IMG/VR virus record: IMGVR_UViG_3300044641_006011
Coordinates: 34,605-98,604 of that record
Length of the DNA stretch: 64,000 nt
DNA from: a virus
Direction: 5' to 3' (one strand)
The notes under the pieces are model-generated. The model was given only the letters and a program-made list of their open reading frames with translations, did no database searches and was not told the DNA's origin. How positions within the stretch are numbered: position 1 is the first letter of the stretch; each line of letters opens with the position of its first letter. The translations under genes and the position numbers were made by a program. Shown here one piece after another: positions 46,281 to 54,194 of the stretch.

Positions 46281-47996
46281 TTATGATTCTACCTTATATG
46301 AGAATCCATTGCGCTTGTCGAACTTTGTGACACTTTCAAATTTGTCCTCAAGACCAGTCTTATGAGAAATTACAAAGATATTAGCGTCTTTAATGACATA
46401 GCGAATAATCTTAAGAAACTCTTCAGTCCCAAATCCATCAAGAGATGAATCAAAGACTTCATCCATAATCAGCAGATTAGTATTCACAGAATTTTTGAGT
46501 TTAGCAACTTCTCTCCAAGTAAAGAGTAGAGATAAATCAACTCTCATTTTTTCACCTTCCGAAAAAGACGAATATGAAAAGTTTTCATGAATTGGAGATT
46601 TAATTGTTTCGTTAAACTCTTCATCTAGATGAAAATTAATATAAAAATCCATCATTTGAAGATAACGATTCACCTGCTGATTTATGAACGGAAGATACTT
46701 CTTGATTATCTTCGTTTTAACGCCATCGTCCTTGAGTAAGGAGTGGGCAAAATCGTAATGAACGATTTGTTGTTTTTTGTCTGAAAGGTCTTCGAATGTT
46801 TTTTGGAGATTGGATCGAAATTCTTCTAACTTCTCATGCTCAGTATTTCTGTTTGCAAGGTTTTCGGTAATTGTTTGAATTTCATTTTCAAGATCTCGGA
46901 TTTGTCGCTGGTTAAGTGATATCCGAGTATTGTTTTGAGAAATCTCATGATTGAGTTTCGTGATCTCCTTAGATAGAACTGTAAATTGACGCTCTCTTTC
47001 TTGTTCTAACTTTATAGTCTCCTCAAGTTCTTGAAAACCTTTCTGGAGTTCCTTTGCCTTATTTTGAGCGTCTTCAATTCTATTTAACCGAAATGATTCT
47101 TCAATTTCCTGAGTACAAGTGGGGCAGACCGTATTTTCAGTAAAAAACTTATGCTCTTTTGTAATTGAAAATACTTTTTGAGACAACTTTCCCTTTAAAT
47201 TGTTTAGTTTTACTAATTTATCCTCAGCACCAATTACTTCTTCTTGTTCTTTTTGAAGTTTATGAATTCCCCCTTCAATAACAGAATTATCTACCATATA
47301 ATTGCCAACTTCAGTATCTAACTTGGCAATTTTTTCTTTATTGGAATTTATATTGGCATTACCACGATTTTCAAGCTCTTCGATAAAACTCTCTTGCATT
47401 TTAATTTTATCTTTGAGATTTTCTTTTTTCAAATCTAAAGATTTAATTTGATCCTTTTGTTCTTTAATCTTATCTTTAACCAAAGCATTCATGGCAGAAA
47501 AGACACGAATATCTAAAAGGTCTTCAATCACCTCACGACGATTTGAAGATGTAAGTTGCATAAAAGGAACAAAATTACTACTACCCAAAATTACAATTTG
47601 AGTAAAAGATTTATAATTTACTTTTAAAATATTTTCTTCTAGAATTCTTTGATTTGCACGATCGTCTGCTTCTTTATGAAGAGATATACCATTAACTTCA
47701 ATATCAAAAATATTAGGTTTAATTCCTCTTCGAACTAAGTAATTTTTACTATTAACAGAAAATTCTATCTCAACTACACAATCTCTTTCATTGATACTAT
47801 TGACAAGTTGAGGTTTTGTGATTCCTCTAAAACTTTTATTAAAAAGCACAAATGTAAGTGCATCCAACATAGTAGATTTACCTGCGCCATTTGTACCAAT
47901 TATTAAATTTGTACTATTTTTTCTAAAATCAATCTCCGTAAATTGATTAGAAGAACTTAAAAAATTCTTATATTTAATCTTATGAAATATCAACAT
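46281..47996 (-). CDS. 46: recombination nuclease subunit gp46 (SbcC/Rad50-like)
   Basis: A 571-residue SMC-type ATPase. The Walker A is IIGTNGAGKSTMLDAL and the central zinc hook TVCPTCTQEIEE sits between long coiled coils (~170-400). The signature is FSEGEKMRVDLSLLF and the Walker B LLIMDEVFDSSLD. With gp47 it resects DNA ends for recombination-dependent replication and takes part in host DNA breakdown. Its start overlaps the DUF3110 gene by 17 bases. Confidence 0.97.
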   Translation of the reverse strand: MLIFHKIKYKNFLSSSNQFTEIDFRKNSTNLIIGTNGAGKSTMLDALTFVLFNKSFRGITKPQLVNSINERDCVVEIEFSVNSKNYLVRRGIKPNIFDIEVNGISLHKEADDRANQRILEENILKVNYKSFTQIVILGSSNFVPFMQLTSSNRREVIEDLLDIRVFSAMNALVKDKIKEQKDQIKSLDLKKENLKDKIKMQESFIEELENRGNANINSNKEKIAKLDTEVGNYMVDNSVIEGGIHKLQKEQEEVIGAEDKLVKLNNLKGKLSQKVFSITKEHKFFTENTVCPTCTQEIEESFRLNRIEDAQNKAKELQKGFQELEETIKLEQERERQFTVLSKEITKLNHEISQNNTRISLNQRQIRDLENEIQTITENLANRNTEHEKLEEFRSNLQKTFEDLSDKKQQIVHYDFAHSLLKDDGVKTKIIKKYLPFINQQVNRYLQMMDFYINFHLDEEFNETIKSPIHENFSYSSFSEGEKMRVDLSLLFTWREVAKLKNSVNTNLLIMDEVFDSSLDGFGTEEFLKIIRYVIKDANIFVISHKTGLEDKFESVTKFDKRNGFSYKVES

Positions 47997-48249
47997 TTTT
48001 GGGAGGAATTACAATATCATCGGGAGTAATTACAGTATATCTGTAATTGTATAATTTACAAGTTTTTATAGCAAGTTCATCATCAACTTCAACAACATCC
48101 ATTTCTTGATCTTCTTGATCTTCAAGCATTAAAGCGTATCTTGTCGCATCGTCTTCTTCTTCAAAAAGAAACAAAACTTTATGCCCATACTGATCTTGAA
48201 CAGCATATGCTCCATCGTCTTTTTTATCTTTAAGAGTGAGAAGAAACAT
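47980..48249 (-). CDS. DUF3110-like small acidic protein
   Basis: An 89-residue acidic protein. HKVLFLFEEEDDATRYALML and QEMDVVEVDDELAIKTCKLY match the DUF3110 pattern known from cyanobacteria and cyanophages. It sits between gp47 and gp46, which suggests a link to recombination, but no function is known to me. Confidence 0.75.
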   Translation of the reverse strand: MFLLTLKDKKDDGAYAVQDQYGHKVLFLFEEEDDATRYALMLEDQEDQEMDVVEVDDELAIKTCKLYNYRYTVITPDDIVIPPKNVDIS

Positions 48250-48250
48250 T

Positions 48251-49285
48251 TTACTCTACTTGCGATGCTTGTTGGTAAAGATCTTGAAAAATATTTTTTA
48301 TAACATTTTTATCAAGATCAAATTCAGAATCATCAATATAACGATTTAATATTGATAATGTGTTTTCGTCTTCATCTACTTTAAAATCTTCACTTTCTTG
48401 AATTTCAAAATTCTCAATAATTTTTAACTCTTGAACTCCAGTGCTATAAAGTTTATCAATAAACTTTTCAAAATCTTTTGGTTTAGATTTTTTACGAACA
48501 ATTACCTTTACAATTTTATTTTTATACTCTGTGGCATCAAATATTTGATATGGAGTATCCTCATAATAAATGTTATAAAATAATTTATAAGGATTATTAA
48601 TTGGAGTATGTTCTAGTGTTTCAGTATCAAAAATATGAAACCCACGAGTATCATTTACATCTGTCCAGTACATTTCATAAGGATTACCCAAATAGAAAAT
48701 GCGTCCATTATCAGAACGAGTGTGGTAATGACCAGAAAATACTTTTGTGAAGTTTTTAAAAATAGTTGAATCCAATCCATGTTCCATCACTAGTTGACGA
48801 TTAACTCTAAATCCCTGAAACTCAAGATGTCCCATAGCACATTTACTCTTGGATTCTCCAATCATTTTTAGAGTTTTTGTTTCATTCTCTTGATTGATCC
48901 AAGGTATTAATAAAATGTCCAGTCCACCAATATTAATTTCTGTAGGATCACTATAAGTTTTAATATTGGGATAAGTCTGAAGAAGAAGTTCTGGTGAATT
49001 TACACTATTGGTATTTTTATAATAAGTATCATGATTACCTATAACCATATGGACATCATACTTTTTAAGAGGGTCAAACACAACTCTTTTTGACCACTCA
49101 AGACTTTGATAATCAATTGACTTGCGACTATCAAAAGCATCACCCATATGAATGACTGCCTCTACATTGTTTTCTTCAAGGGCAGGAAAAAATACATTCT
49201 TGTAAAAGAGTTCGAAATAATCATGAATATACTTAGAACCCTTTTTACACCCATAATGGGTGTCACAAATTAAACCCACCTTCAC
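48251..49285 (-). CDS. 47: recombination nuclease subunit gp47 (SbcD/Mre11-like)
   Basis: A 344-residue metallophosphoesterase with motifs VGLICDTHYG, VIHMGDAFDSR, MVIGNHDTYYK and FSGHYHTRSD. These carry the Asp, His and Asn residues that bind two metal ions. Partner of gp46. Its ATG overlaps the stop of the HNH gene (4 bases). Confidence 0.97.
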   Translation of the reverse strand: MKVGLICDTHYGCKKGSKYIHDYFELFYKNVFFPALEENNVEAVIHMGDAFDSRKSIDYQSLEWSKRVVFDPLKKYDVHMVIGNHDTYYKNTNSVNSPELLLQTYPNIKTYSDPTEINIGGLDILLIPWINQENETKTLKMIGESKSKCAMGHLEFQGFRVNRQLVMEHGLDSTIFKNFTKVFSGHYHTRSDNGRIFYLGNPYEMYWTDVNDTRGFHIFDTETLEHTPINNPYKLFYNIYYEDTPYQIFDATEYKNKIVKVIVRKKSKPKDFEKFIDKLYSTGVQELKIIENFEIQESEDFKVDEDENTLSILNRYIDDSEFDLDKNVIKNIFQDLYQQASQVE

Positions 49286-49917
49286 TTTTGCTGCCTCCTA
49301 CTATTTTCTTTTGCAGTTTTCATAAGATGCTCTTCATGAGTAATGATTTGGAGATTATCTGGGTGATGTAGTCCACCCTCAAACAACGAAATGATATGGT
49401 CTACATCATACTGCACTCCAGTGGTAAAAGTCAAGTGTTGTGCTTCTTGATATATTTCTTGTATTTCTCTCAATTCATTTTCAGTAATTTCAATTGGAAT
49501 ACCTTGTTTCAATCTAGCATGTCTTCTTCTTTGTTTTTCACAACTTACTGCTTTACCTCTTTCAGATTTAGCATATTTTCTTTTGATAGAATTAACTAAT
49601 TCTGTATTATTTTCACAATATTGTTGTTTCTTTTCTTTCGTCCTATAAGGTTTCATTAACTCATCATTATTCAATTTTTCAAGTCCCTTTTTAACTGCAC
49701 AGGGAGTGCAATTATAACTGCTAACATACTTTTCATAACTGCCACAATGTTTACAAGCAACTGATCCAATATAAGTTTTTTTACCTTCCTCAATTGCTTT
49801 CTCCCGAGCAGAACTTTTTTGAGTATATCCTTTTAATTTTGCCCTTTCTTTATTTTTCAATAGATTTTCCGCCATTATTTTTTTTCTTTCTTCTGGCGTG
49901 TATTTTGGTTTAGTCAT
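49282..49917 (-). CDS. HNH homing endonuclease
   Basis: A 211-residue protein from MTKPKYTPEERKKIMAEN. This start was chosen because GGAG lies 11 bases upstream, in the 3' arm of an inverted repeat; an ATG at 49935 lies at the promoter. It has a zinc ribbon (CKHCGSYEKYV ... CTPCAVKK), a basic middle (KRKYAKSERGKAVSC) and an HNH core (VQYDVDHIISLFEGGLHHPD, followed by NLQIITHEEH). It is inserted between gp55 and gp47. Confidence 0.88.
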   Translation of the reverse strand: MTKPKYTPEERKKIMAENLLKNKERAKLKGYTQKSSAREKAIEEGKKTYIGSVACKHCGSYEKYVSSYNCTPCAVKKGLEKLNNDELMKPYRTKEKKQQYCENNTELVNSIKRKYAKSERGKAVSCEKQRRRHARLKQGIPIEITENELREIQEIYQEAQHLTFTTGVQYDVDHIISLFEGGLHHPDNLQIITHEEHLMKTAKENSRRQQK

Positions 49918-49923
49918 ATCTAT

Positions 49924-49970
49924 TTCTAACTCCAAAGTATATAATTATTTATAACATTTAGGAGTTAGAA
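49924..49970 (-). promoter_or_regulatory. inverted repeat with embedded late promoter sequestering the HNH Shine-Dalgarno
   Basis: Perfect 10-bp arms TTCTAACTCC (49961-49970 on the minus strand) and GGAGTTAGAA (49924-49933). The latter contains the GGAG of the HNH gene. TATAAATA (49946-49953) lies in the loop. Read-through RNA from gp55 would pair the GGAG. RNA started at the late box lacks the 5' arm. Confidence 0.75.
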
Positions 49971-49974
49971 AAGG

Positions 49975-50490
49975 TCACTTATTACGATACTGAATGGCGT
50001 CTTTAATGGAATTATACTCCGAACTGTGCCCAGAAAGCAAGCTGTCATCAACCATCATAACCTCATCAAACCCTGTGCGTTCGATAATCTTGGTTTTGAT
50101 ATCTAGTTGCTTCTTCTCTTTTTGAATTCTCCTCAGAAATGCGTAGTGAATAATCTGAGTGAAATAAGCAAATGGATTCTTAGACTTCTCTGGATCGAAA
50201 TTATGAATATATTGAACACAATTTTCAATACCGTCAGAAATCATATCCTCACGGAACATATAATTGACAAAGTTTGGTTTGTATGATAAATGAGTTGCAA
50301 TCTTTAAAAAACATTCACCAAGATAATTTGGGATAGGTGGTTTTCCATCCCAATGTTTTGCTCTATCTTCCCTTAATGGTTTTCTATCATTTCTTTTTAA
50401 AAAGTCTGCTTCAACTTTTGATCTATAAACAATTAGTGCTTCAAGCAGTTCTTTATTGTTTACATAATGCTCTGATTTCTTTTTTGTCAT
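49975..50490 (-). CDS. 55: late-transcription sigma factor gp55
   Basis: A 171-residue protein from MTKKKSEHYVNNKELLEAL. The upstream extension to 50568 overlaps the promoter region. The sigma region-2-like core is MISDGIENCVQYIHNFDPEK with FAYFTQIIHYAFLRRIQKEK. gp55 directs host RNA polymerase to TATAAATA late promoters, of which many exact copies are present in this window. A strong early promoter lies 41 bases upstream. Confidence 0.93.
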   Translation of the reverse strand: MTKKKSEHYVNNKELLEALIVYRSKVEADFLKRNDRKPLREDRAKHWDGKPPIPNYLGECFLKIATHLSYKPNFVNYMFREDMISDGIENCVQYIHNFDPEKSKNPFAYFTQIIHYAFLRRIQKEKKQLDIKTKIIERTGFDEVMMVDDSLLSGHSSEYNSIKDAIQYRNK

Positions 50491-50530
50491 AATATTTAAT
50501 TGTAATAAATTTATTTTATAAGTTAAATTT

Positions 50531-50559
50531 ATTATAGCATTATTAGTTGAGCTTGACAA
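50531..50559 (-). promoter_or_regulatory. sigma70-type early promoter of gp55
   Basis: On the minus strand: TTGTCA, a 17-base spacer ending TGC (extended -10), then TATAAT, 41 bases before the gp55 ATG. Confidence 0.85.
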
Positions 50560-50617
50560 GAACGCCAAATGCCAGTAGACTACCTTTGTCCCGGTTGAAG
50601 ATCAGAGTTTAAGTATC

Positions 50618-51025
50618 TTAAAGATGTTTAAAGATCTTTTCCAATACTTCCCTTGCTTCTTTAACAGAAGAGATATATCCCATTCTATTTGAAAGATTTA
50701 CTTTTCCACTCTCAGAATCACTTGAATTAAATATATCTACATTTTCATCATTAATATAATTTTCATATAGGCGTATTAAATTTTTATTTTTAGTTTCTGT
50801 CATTGTAATTATCTTATCAGGTTTTATAATAAAGAAATCATCATCGGATAAGTCTATCCATGGTTTAACTTTTATAAGTATTCCGTTCAAATTTTGAACA
50901 GACTTCATAATTACTGGACTTGATAATACGACTACAGGGTCTCCTTCATTTTCATCAATGCACACTTGAGAAAATACTTCTTCACCAGAAACTAATTTTA
51001 TAATTGCGTAAAATTCATCTCCCAT
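50618..51025 (-). CDS. Sm/LSM-like protein, paralogue 3
   Basis: A 135-residue protein. IIKLVSGEEVFSQVCIDE, VKPWIDLSDDDFFIIKPDKI and NLIRLYENYI align with the two paralogues next to gp43. An extra ~45-residue C-terminal tail (FNSSDSESGKVNLSNRMGYI, then VLEKIFKHL) is unique. Its ATG overlaps the uvsW stop. An Sm-like fold is inferred. Confidence 0.65.
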   Translation of the reverse strand: MGDEFYAIIKLVSGEEVFSQVCIDENEGDPVVVLSSPVIMKSVQNLNGILIKVKPWIDLSDDDFFIIKPDKIITMTETKNKNLIRLYENYINDENVDIFNSSDSESGKVNLSNRMGYISSVKEAREVLEKIFKHL

Positions 51026-52518
51026 TAGTTTTTAATCGGTATATTTACAATATCGTAATTAAAATTTTCTTCATTATAAACTTTAATTCTTTCAATTAAA
51101 TGGTTGAGTGTATAATTTTTTCTTGATTTATAACTGATATCATCGGCAATGTCATATAGAGTTGCTTTTGCTTTGTTATCGCTCTTTCTTAATACTCTTC
51201 CAATCGATTGAAGATTGCGGATTCTTGATTTACTTGGTGAAGCAAAGATAACGTTATGCAAATTTTTAATGTTAATTCCTGTACTGAAAGTTCCATATGA
51301 AGCAACAATGATTGCATTGTTCTCTTTTTCAGTAATTTCTCTAACTTTTTCACGATTTTCAGTATCTACGCCACCATGAACAAAGAAGACATGACGATCT
51401 TCATTGATACTCTTATTTATGAGTTCGTACAAAGGTTGCCCATGACCTTCTACTCTAGCAAAGAGAATCAAAGTATTGCCTTTAAGATCTAATGCAAGAT
51501 TTTTAATAAATTTATTTCTTTTTTCATGATTAATAATATATTGAACTTCTTCTTCAAAGTTTTCAAACTTATTCGGTGGGTGTTTCAATAGAAGAATGTT
51601 AATGTCTAGTTTAGCAACATGACCCTTTTGCATCAGTTCTTCTGTTCTAATAATTTTATAAGAAGGACCAAATAAACCTTCTAAAACCCATTTATGTGTT
51701 TGAGTACCATCAAGAGTTCCTGTAAATCCAAAACGATACTTTGCGTCAGAAAGTTTTGTCATTATAGATACTAATGACTTTGATTTAAACTGGTGTGCTT
51801 CATCTCCAACGACCACATTAAATCTTGAGAAATATTGACGAGGAAGTTTGTAGATTGATTGCCAGGTAGTGATAATCACCTGAGAGTCTGTTTCCCTTTC
51901 TTTACCTGCATATATCTTGTGGCAGTATGAACCAACATCCCACCCATAATCTGCAAAGTCTTTATACATCTGCTCTACAAGGGATGTCGTCGGAACGACT
52001 ATCAGAGTATTTTGTCCTTTCTCAACGTAATATCTCACAATCGAGTATATCATCAACGACTTTCCAGAAGCAGTTGGAGATATCAACAACTTTCTATTAT
52101 GTCTTAAAGCGTCGTATACTCCCTCAACTTGGTAATCGCGGGGAGCATACTTGCAAATAGAAGTCATATAATCTTTGACACCTTCCTTTGATATGAAATC
52201 ATTAATTTCAAAAGGAAGACCATAGAATTTATTATTTACAAACTCATAGGTATAACTATGATTTTCGCAAAATCTAATAATTCGATCTAAAAGACCAATA
52301 TAAATTTCTCTTGTATCCACATTAAACAAATATATGCGACCATCCCACCATTTATTTTTATAAGCAGGAGCAAACTTTGCGTTTGGAACTTCAAATTGAA
52401 ATGCGTCCCTTAATTCATAATAGATATGAGGTTCTGCTTGAATAGTTAAATAAACCTCATTTTTCTTTTGAATTATAATATGCCCATTAGAGATATTTTG
52501 TCGCTTTGTATGTTCCAT
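51025..52518 (-). CDS. uvsW: UvsW helicase
   Basis: A 497-residue SF2 helicase. An N-terminal DNA-binding domain (~1-110, VPNAKFAPAYKNKWWDGRIY) is followed by motif I LLISPTASGKSLMIYSI, the DEAH-type VVGDEAHQFKS and SAT-like FGFTGTLDG. The helicase C-terminal domain has VASYGTFSTGINI and QSIGRVLRKS. In T4, UvsW unwinds R-loops and branched DNA and shifts replication from origin-dependent to recombination-dependent initiation. Confidence 0.96.
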   Translation of the reverse strand: MEHTKRQNISNGHIIIQKKNEVYLTIQAEPHIYYELRDAFQFEVPNAKFAPAYKNKWWDGRIYLFNVDTREIYIGLLDRIIRFCENHSYTYEFVNNKFYGLPFEINDFISKEGVKDYMTSICKYAPRDYQVEGVYDALRHNRKLLISPTASGKSLMIYSIVRYYVEKGQNTLIVVPTTSLVEQMYKDFADYGWDVGSYCHKIYAGKERETDSQVIITTWQSIYKLPRQYFSRFNVVVGDEAHQFKSKSLVSIMTKLSDAKYRFGFTGTLDGTQTHKWVLEGLFGPSYKIIRTEELMQKGHVAKLDINILLLKHPPNKFENFEEEVQYIINHEKRNKFIKNLALDLKGNTLILFARVEGHGQPLYELINKSINEDRHVFFVHGGVDTENREKVREITEKENNAIIVASYGTFSTGINIKNLHNVIFASPSKSRIRNLQSIGRVLRKSDNKAKATLYDIADDISYKSRKNYTLNHLIERIKVYNEENFNYDIVNIPIKN

Positions 52519-52733
52519 TATAACTATAGTTCAATTGTTTTTTATTGGAAAATGAACGACCTTCTTTAATATATCTTATTGCGGTGTTCCTTCCTATAGA
52601 GTATTTATCTACTGCCCCATCGTGCTGCTTCATTAATACTTTTAAACTTTATACCCTCAACTTCTATTTCAATTTTCCGTTTATATTGTTGGTTATTTTG
52701 TATATGAATGCCATAAACATATCTCCATCCCAA
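52487..52733 (-). pseudogene. frameshifted, 5'-truncated homing-endonuclease remnant (NUMOD1-type domain)
   Basis: Frame 1 reads GWRYVYGIHIQNNQ ... KIEIEVEGIKFKSINEAARWG and stops at 52605. Frame 2 continues KYSIGRNTAIRYIKEGRSF to the stop at 52487. Removing one G from a GGGG run joins them as SINEAARWAVDKYSIGRNTA, a typical NUMOD1 helix-turn-helix of homing enzymes. There is no ATG in frame and no nuclease domain. A TATAAATA box lies just upstream, as for the intact HNH genes. A sequencing error would explain the frameshift but not the missing N-terminus. Confidence 0.6.
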
Positions 52734-52735
52734 AG

Positions 52736-52743
52736 TATTTATA
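52736..52743 (-). promoter_or_regulatory. T4-type late promoter box TATAAATA
   Basis: An exact box after the T-tract of the uvsY terminator and before the homing-gene remnant. Confidence 0.6.
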
Positions 52744-52751
52744 ATAAAAAA

Positions 52752-52767
52752 GAGGCATTTCTGCCTC
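52752..52767 (-). terminator. intrinsic terminator after uvsY
   Basis: Stem GAGGCA / TGCCTC with a 4-base loop and T6 on the minus strand. The uvsY stop codon touches the stem. Confidence 0.8.
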
Positions 52768-53197
52768 AATTGTATCCTGCGGTAAATTTTAAAAACTCTA
52801 TACTATTCTTAATTTGATAAGTTCGGTTAGAAATCATACGAATGACCTCCTCAAGAAATTTTAACATAATATCATAATATCGGATTTTCATTTCTATTTT
52901 AGAAAGTTTCTCATCTGCGTCCATATGCCTCTGTAAGGCGTCTTTTTCTCTAACTTTATAGGGAAATGGTTCTTCTACATAAACCTCTGCAGGTGCCTTT
53001 CCAGTGTAGTAGTTGTAGCGTTCTAACTTGACTCTGTTGTACGTTTCTCTTGCTTTTTCACGAAGAAGAGTAATTGTATTATAAATTGTGTAATACTTAG
53101 AATGTAGTTGTGGAATTTTTAAAGATTCATCGTGTAAATTATCAGGATCTATAACAGAATCTCTCTGCCACATGTCCTGAATTTGATCAAGATTCAT
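52766..53197 (-). CDS. uvsY: recombination mediator UvsY
   Basis: A 143-residue helical protein. MNLDQIQDMWQRDSVIDPDN, LHSKYYTIYNTITLLREKAR, KLERYNYYTGKA and MKIRYYDIMLKFLEEVI follow the UvsY family. It loads UvsX onto single-stranded DNA coated with gp32. It overlaps the tail-tube-like gene by 4 bases and ends at a terminator. Confidence 0.9.
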   Translation of the reverse strand: MNLDQIQDMWQRDSVIDPDNLHDESLKIPQLHSKYYTIYNTITLLREKARETYNRVKLERYNYYTGKAPAEVYVEEPFPYKVREKDALQRHMDADEKLSKIEMKIRYYDIMLKFLEEVIRMISNRTYQIKNSIEFLKFTAGYN

Positions 53198-53733
53198 AGA
53201 GGATTTCCGTTTGCATCAACAATACTATAAACAGTATACTTGAAACTAACCTCTGCTGTAAAGTATTGAATATCATTAACTGTAGCATCAAAATCAATTG
53301 AAGTTATATAATATGGAAATAAATCTTTAAACCTAATTTGTGCTACTTCACGATAATTGCTATTTAAAATTGCCAAAGAACCGTCACTAAATTGCAATTT
53401 TTCGTCACCAATTCCATCATCATTTGTAACTAGATTTTTATATTGATCAAAATTTTCAGGAAATCCCAATCCAGTAATCCAATTATGAATTGCCATGTAA
53501 TTTTCTAAATTTTCATCAACTATGAATGATAAAATAAAATCATCATATTCAATAACATCTCCAGGAACATCTATTCTTTTAAATGGAGTTCCTTGATTTG
53601 CAATACCTAAAGTTAATCCAGGAATTTTAGCTTTATTTGAAAAAAAATCAATTTTTCTATTCTTTGCAATATTAAATTTAAATCCTATTGGAGATAAAAA
53701 ATTTCTATTGCTAATTTGATTGGGAAATGGCAT
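53194..53733 (-). CDS. tail-tube-like virion protein
   Basis: A 179-residue protein. GFKFNIAKNRKIDFFSNKAK, IPGLTLGIANQGTPFKRIDV, PGDVIEYDDFILSFIVDENL and AIHNWITGLGFP resemble the beta-barrel and loop order of contractile-tail tube and tube-associated baseplate proteins. It may be a tube initiator or gp19 paralogue. The assignment rests on pattern only. It is coupled to uvsY. Confidence 0.55.
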   Translation of the reverse strand: MPFPNQISNRNFLSPIGFKFNIAKNRKIDFFSNKAKIPGLTLGIANQGTPFKRIDVPGDVIEYDDFILSFIVDENLENYMAIHNWITGLGFPENFDQYKNLVTNDDGIGDEKLQFSDGSLAILNSNYREVAQIRFKDLFPYYITSIDFDATVNDIQYFTAEVSFKYTVYSIVDANGNPL

Positions 53734-53739
53734 AATAAT

Positions 53740-53964
53740 TTAATATGGAGCGTTGCTAACTATTCTTCCAAGAAACTTTTTAGTTTTATCAGTAGAAGAT
53801 GAAGATTTTTTGTTATTTTGTCCAATTGGTGGTGGACCAGAGGCAAATTTTTGACCAGGTTTTATTATAGTGCTTTGAAGATTTTTTTGCACTTTTGGAT
53901 CACTTAATTTATTCACTAAGTCTGGATGAAATGCCTGCTCACAAAATTGCTTAAAATTTTTCAT
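53740..53964 (-). CDS. small protein with capsid-targeting-like N-terminus
   Basis: A 74-residue protein starting MKNFKQFCEQA, close to the MKTFQEF/MKTYQEF tag, with Glu at position 9 instead of 10. The rest is Lys/Pro/Ser-rich (LNKLSDPKVQKNL-like helix, then GPPPIGQNNKKSSSS). Its ATG overlaps the stop of the 52-residue gene upstream (ATGA). It is probably expressed with gp23. Confidence 0.55.
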   Translation of the reverse strand: MKNFKQFCEQAFHPDLVNKLSDPKVQKNLQSTIIKPGQKFASGPPPIGQNNKKSSSSTDKTKKFLGRIVSNAPY

Positions 53965-54119
53965 TCTTTTACAATTAAGTTAAACCATTCTTCACTCATA
54001 CCGTTAATAATGATATCTGCAGATTCTTTACTATCTGCATATCCTTCGCTAATAAGATGTTCAACTACTTTTTCGTAACTTTTATAAATTTCTTGAGACT
54101 GTTTGGGAGTTGGTTTCAT
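53961..54119 (-). CDS. stand-alone EGYAD/MSEEW module protein
   Basis: A 52-residue frame, MKPTPKQSQEIYKSYEKVV through HLISEGYADSKESAD and NGMSEEWFNLIVKE. It consists almost only of the helical module found in three large putative core proteins (43054-45858). It lies directly downstream of gp23 with its terminator between. The module as a free protein suggests that it is a real domain, possibly binding a common capsid or core partner. Confidence 0.65.
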   Translation of the reverse strand: MKPTPKQSQEIYKSYEKVVEHLISEGYADSKESADIIINGMSEEWFNLIVKE

Positions 54120-54155
54120 TTTATTAATAGTTTTATTTTTATTTAGATAAAAAAA

Positions 54156-54173
54156 GAGGGTCTTGCGACCCTC
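54156..54173 (-). terminator. intrinsic terminator after gp23
   Basis: A 7-bp stem GAGGGTC / GACCCTC with loop GCAA on the minus strand, followed by T7. Confidence 0.85.
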
Positions 54174-54194
54174 TCGAATTTATGTGAAAATAAC

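Noticed and set aside
52545-52817. Plus-strand 90-codon frame between uvsW and uvsY
   Set aside because: It is antisense to the homing-gene remnant, crosses the uvsY terminator and overlaps the uvsY 3' end. The NUMOD1 signal on the other strand explains the sequence better.
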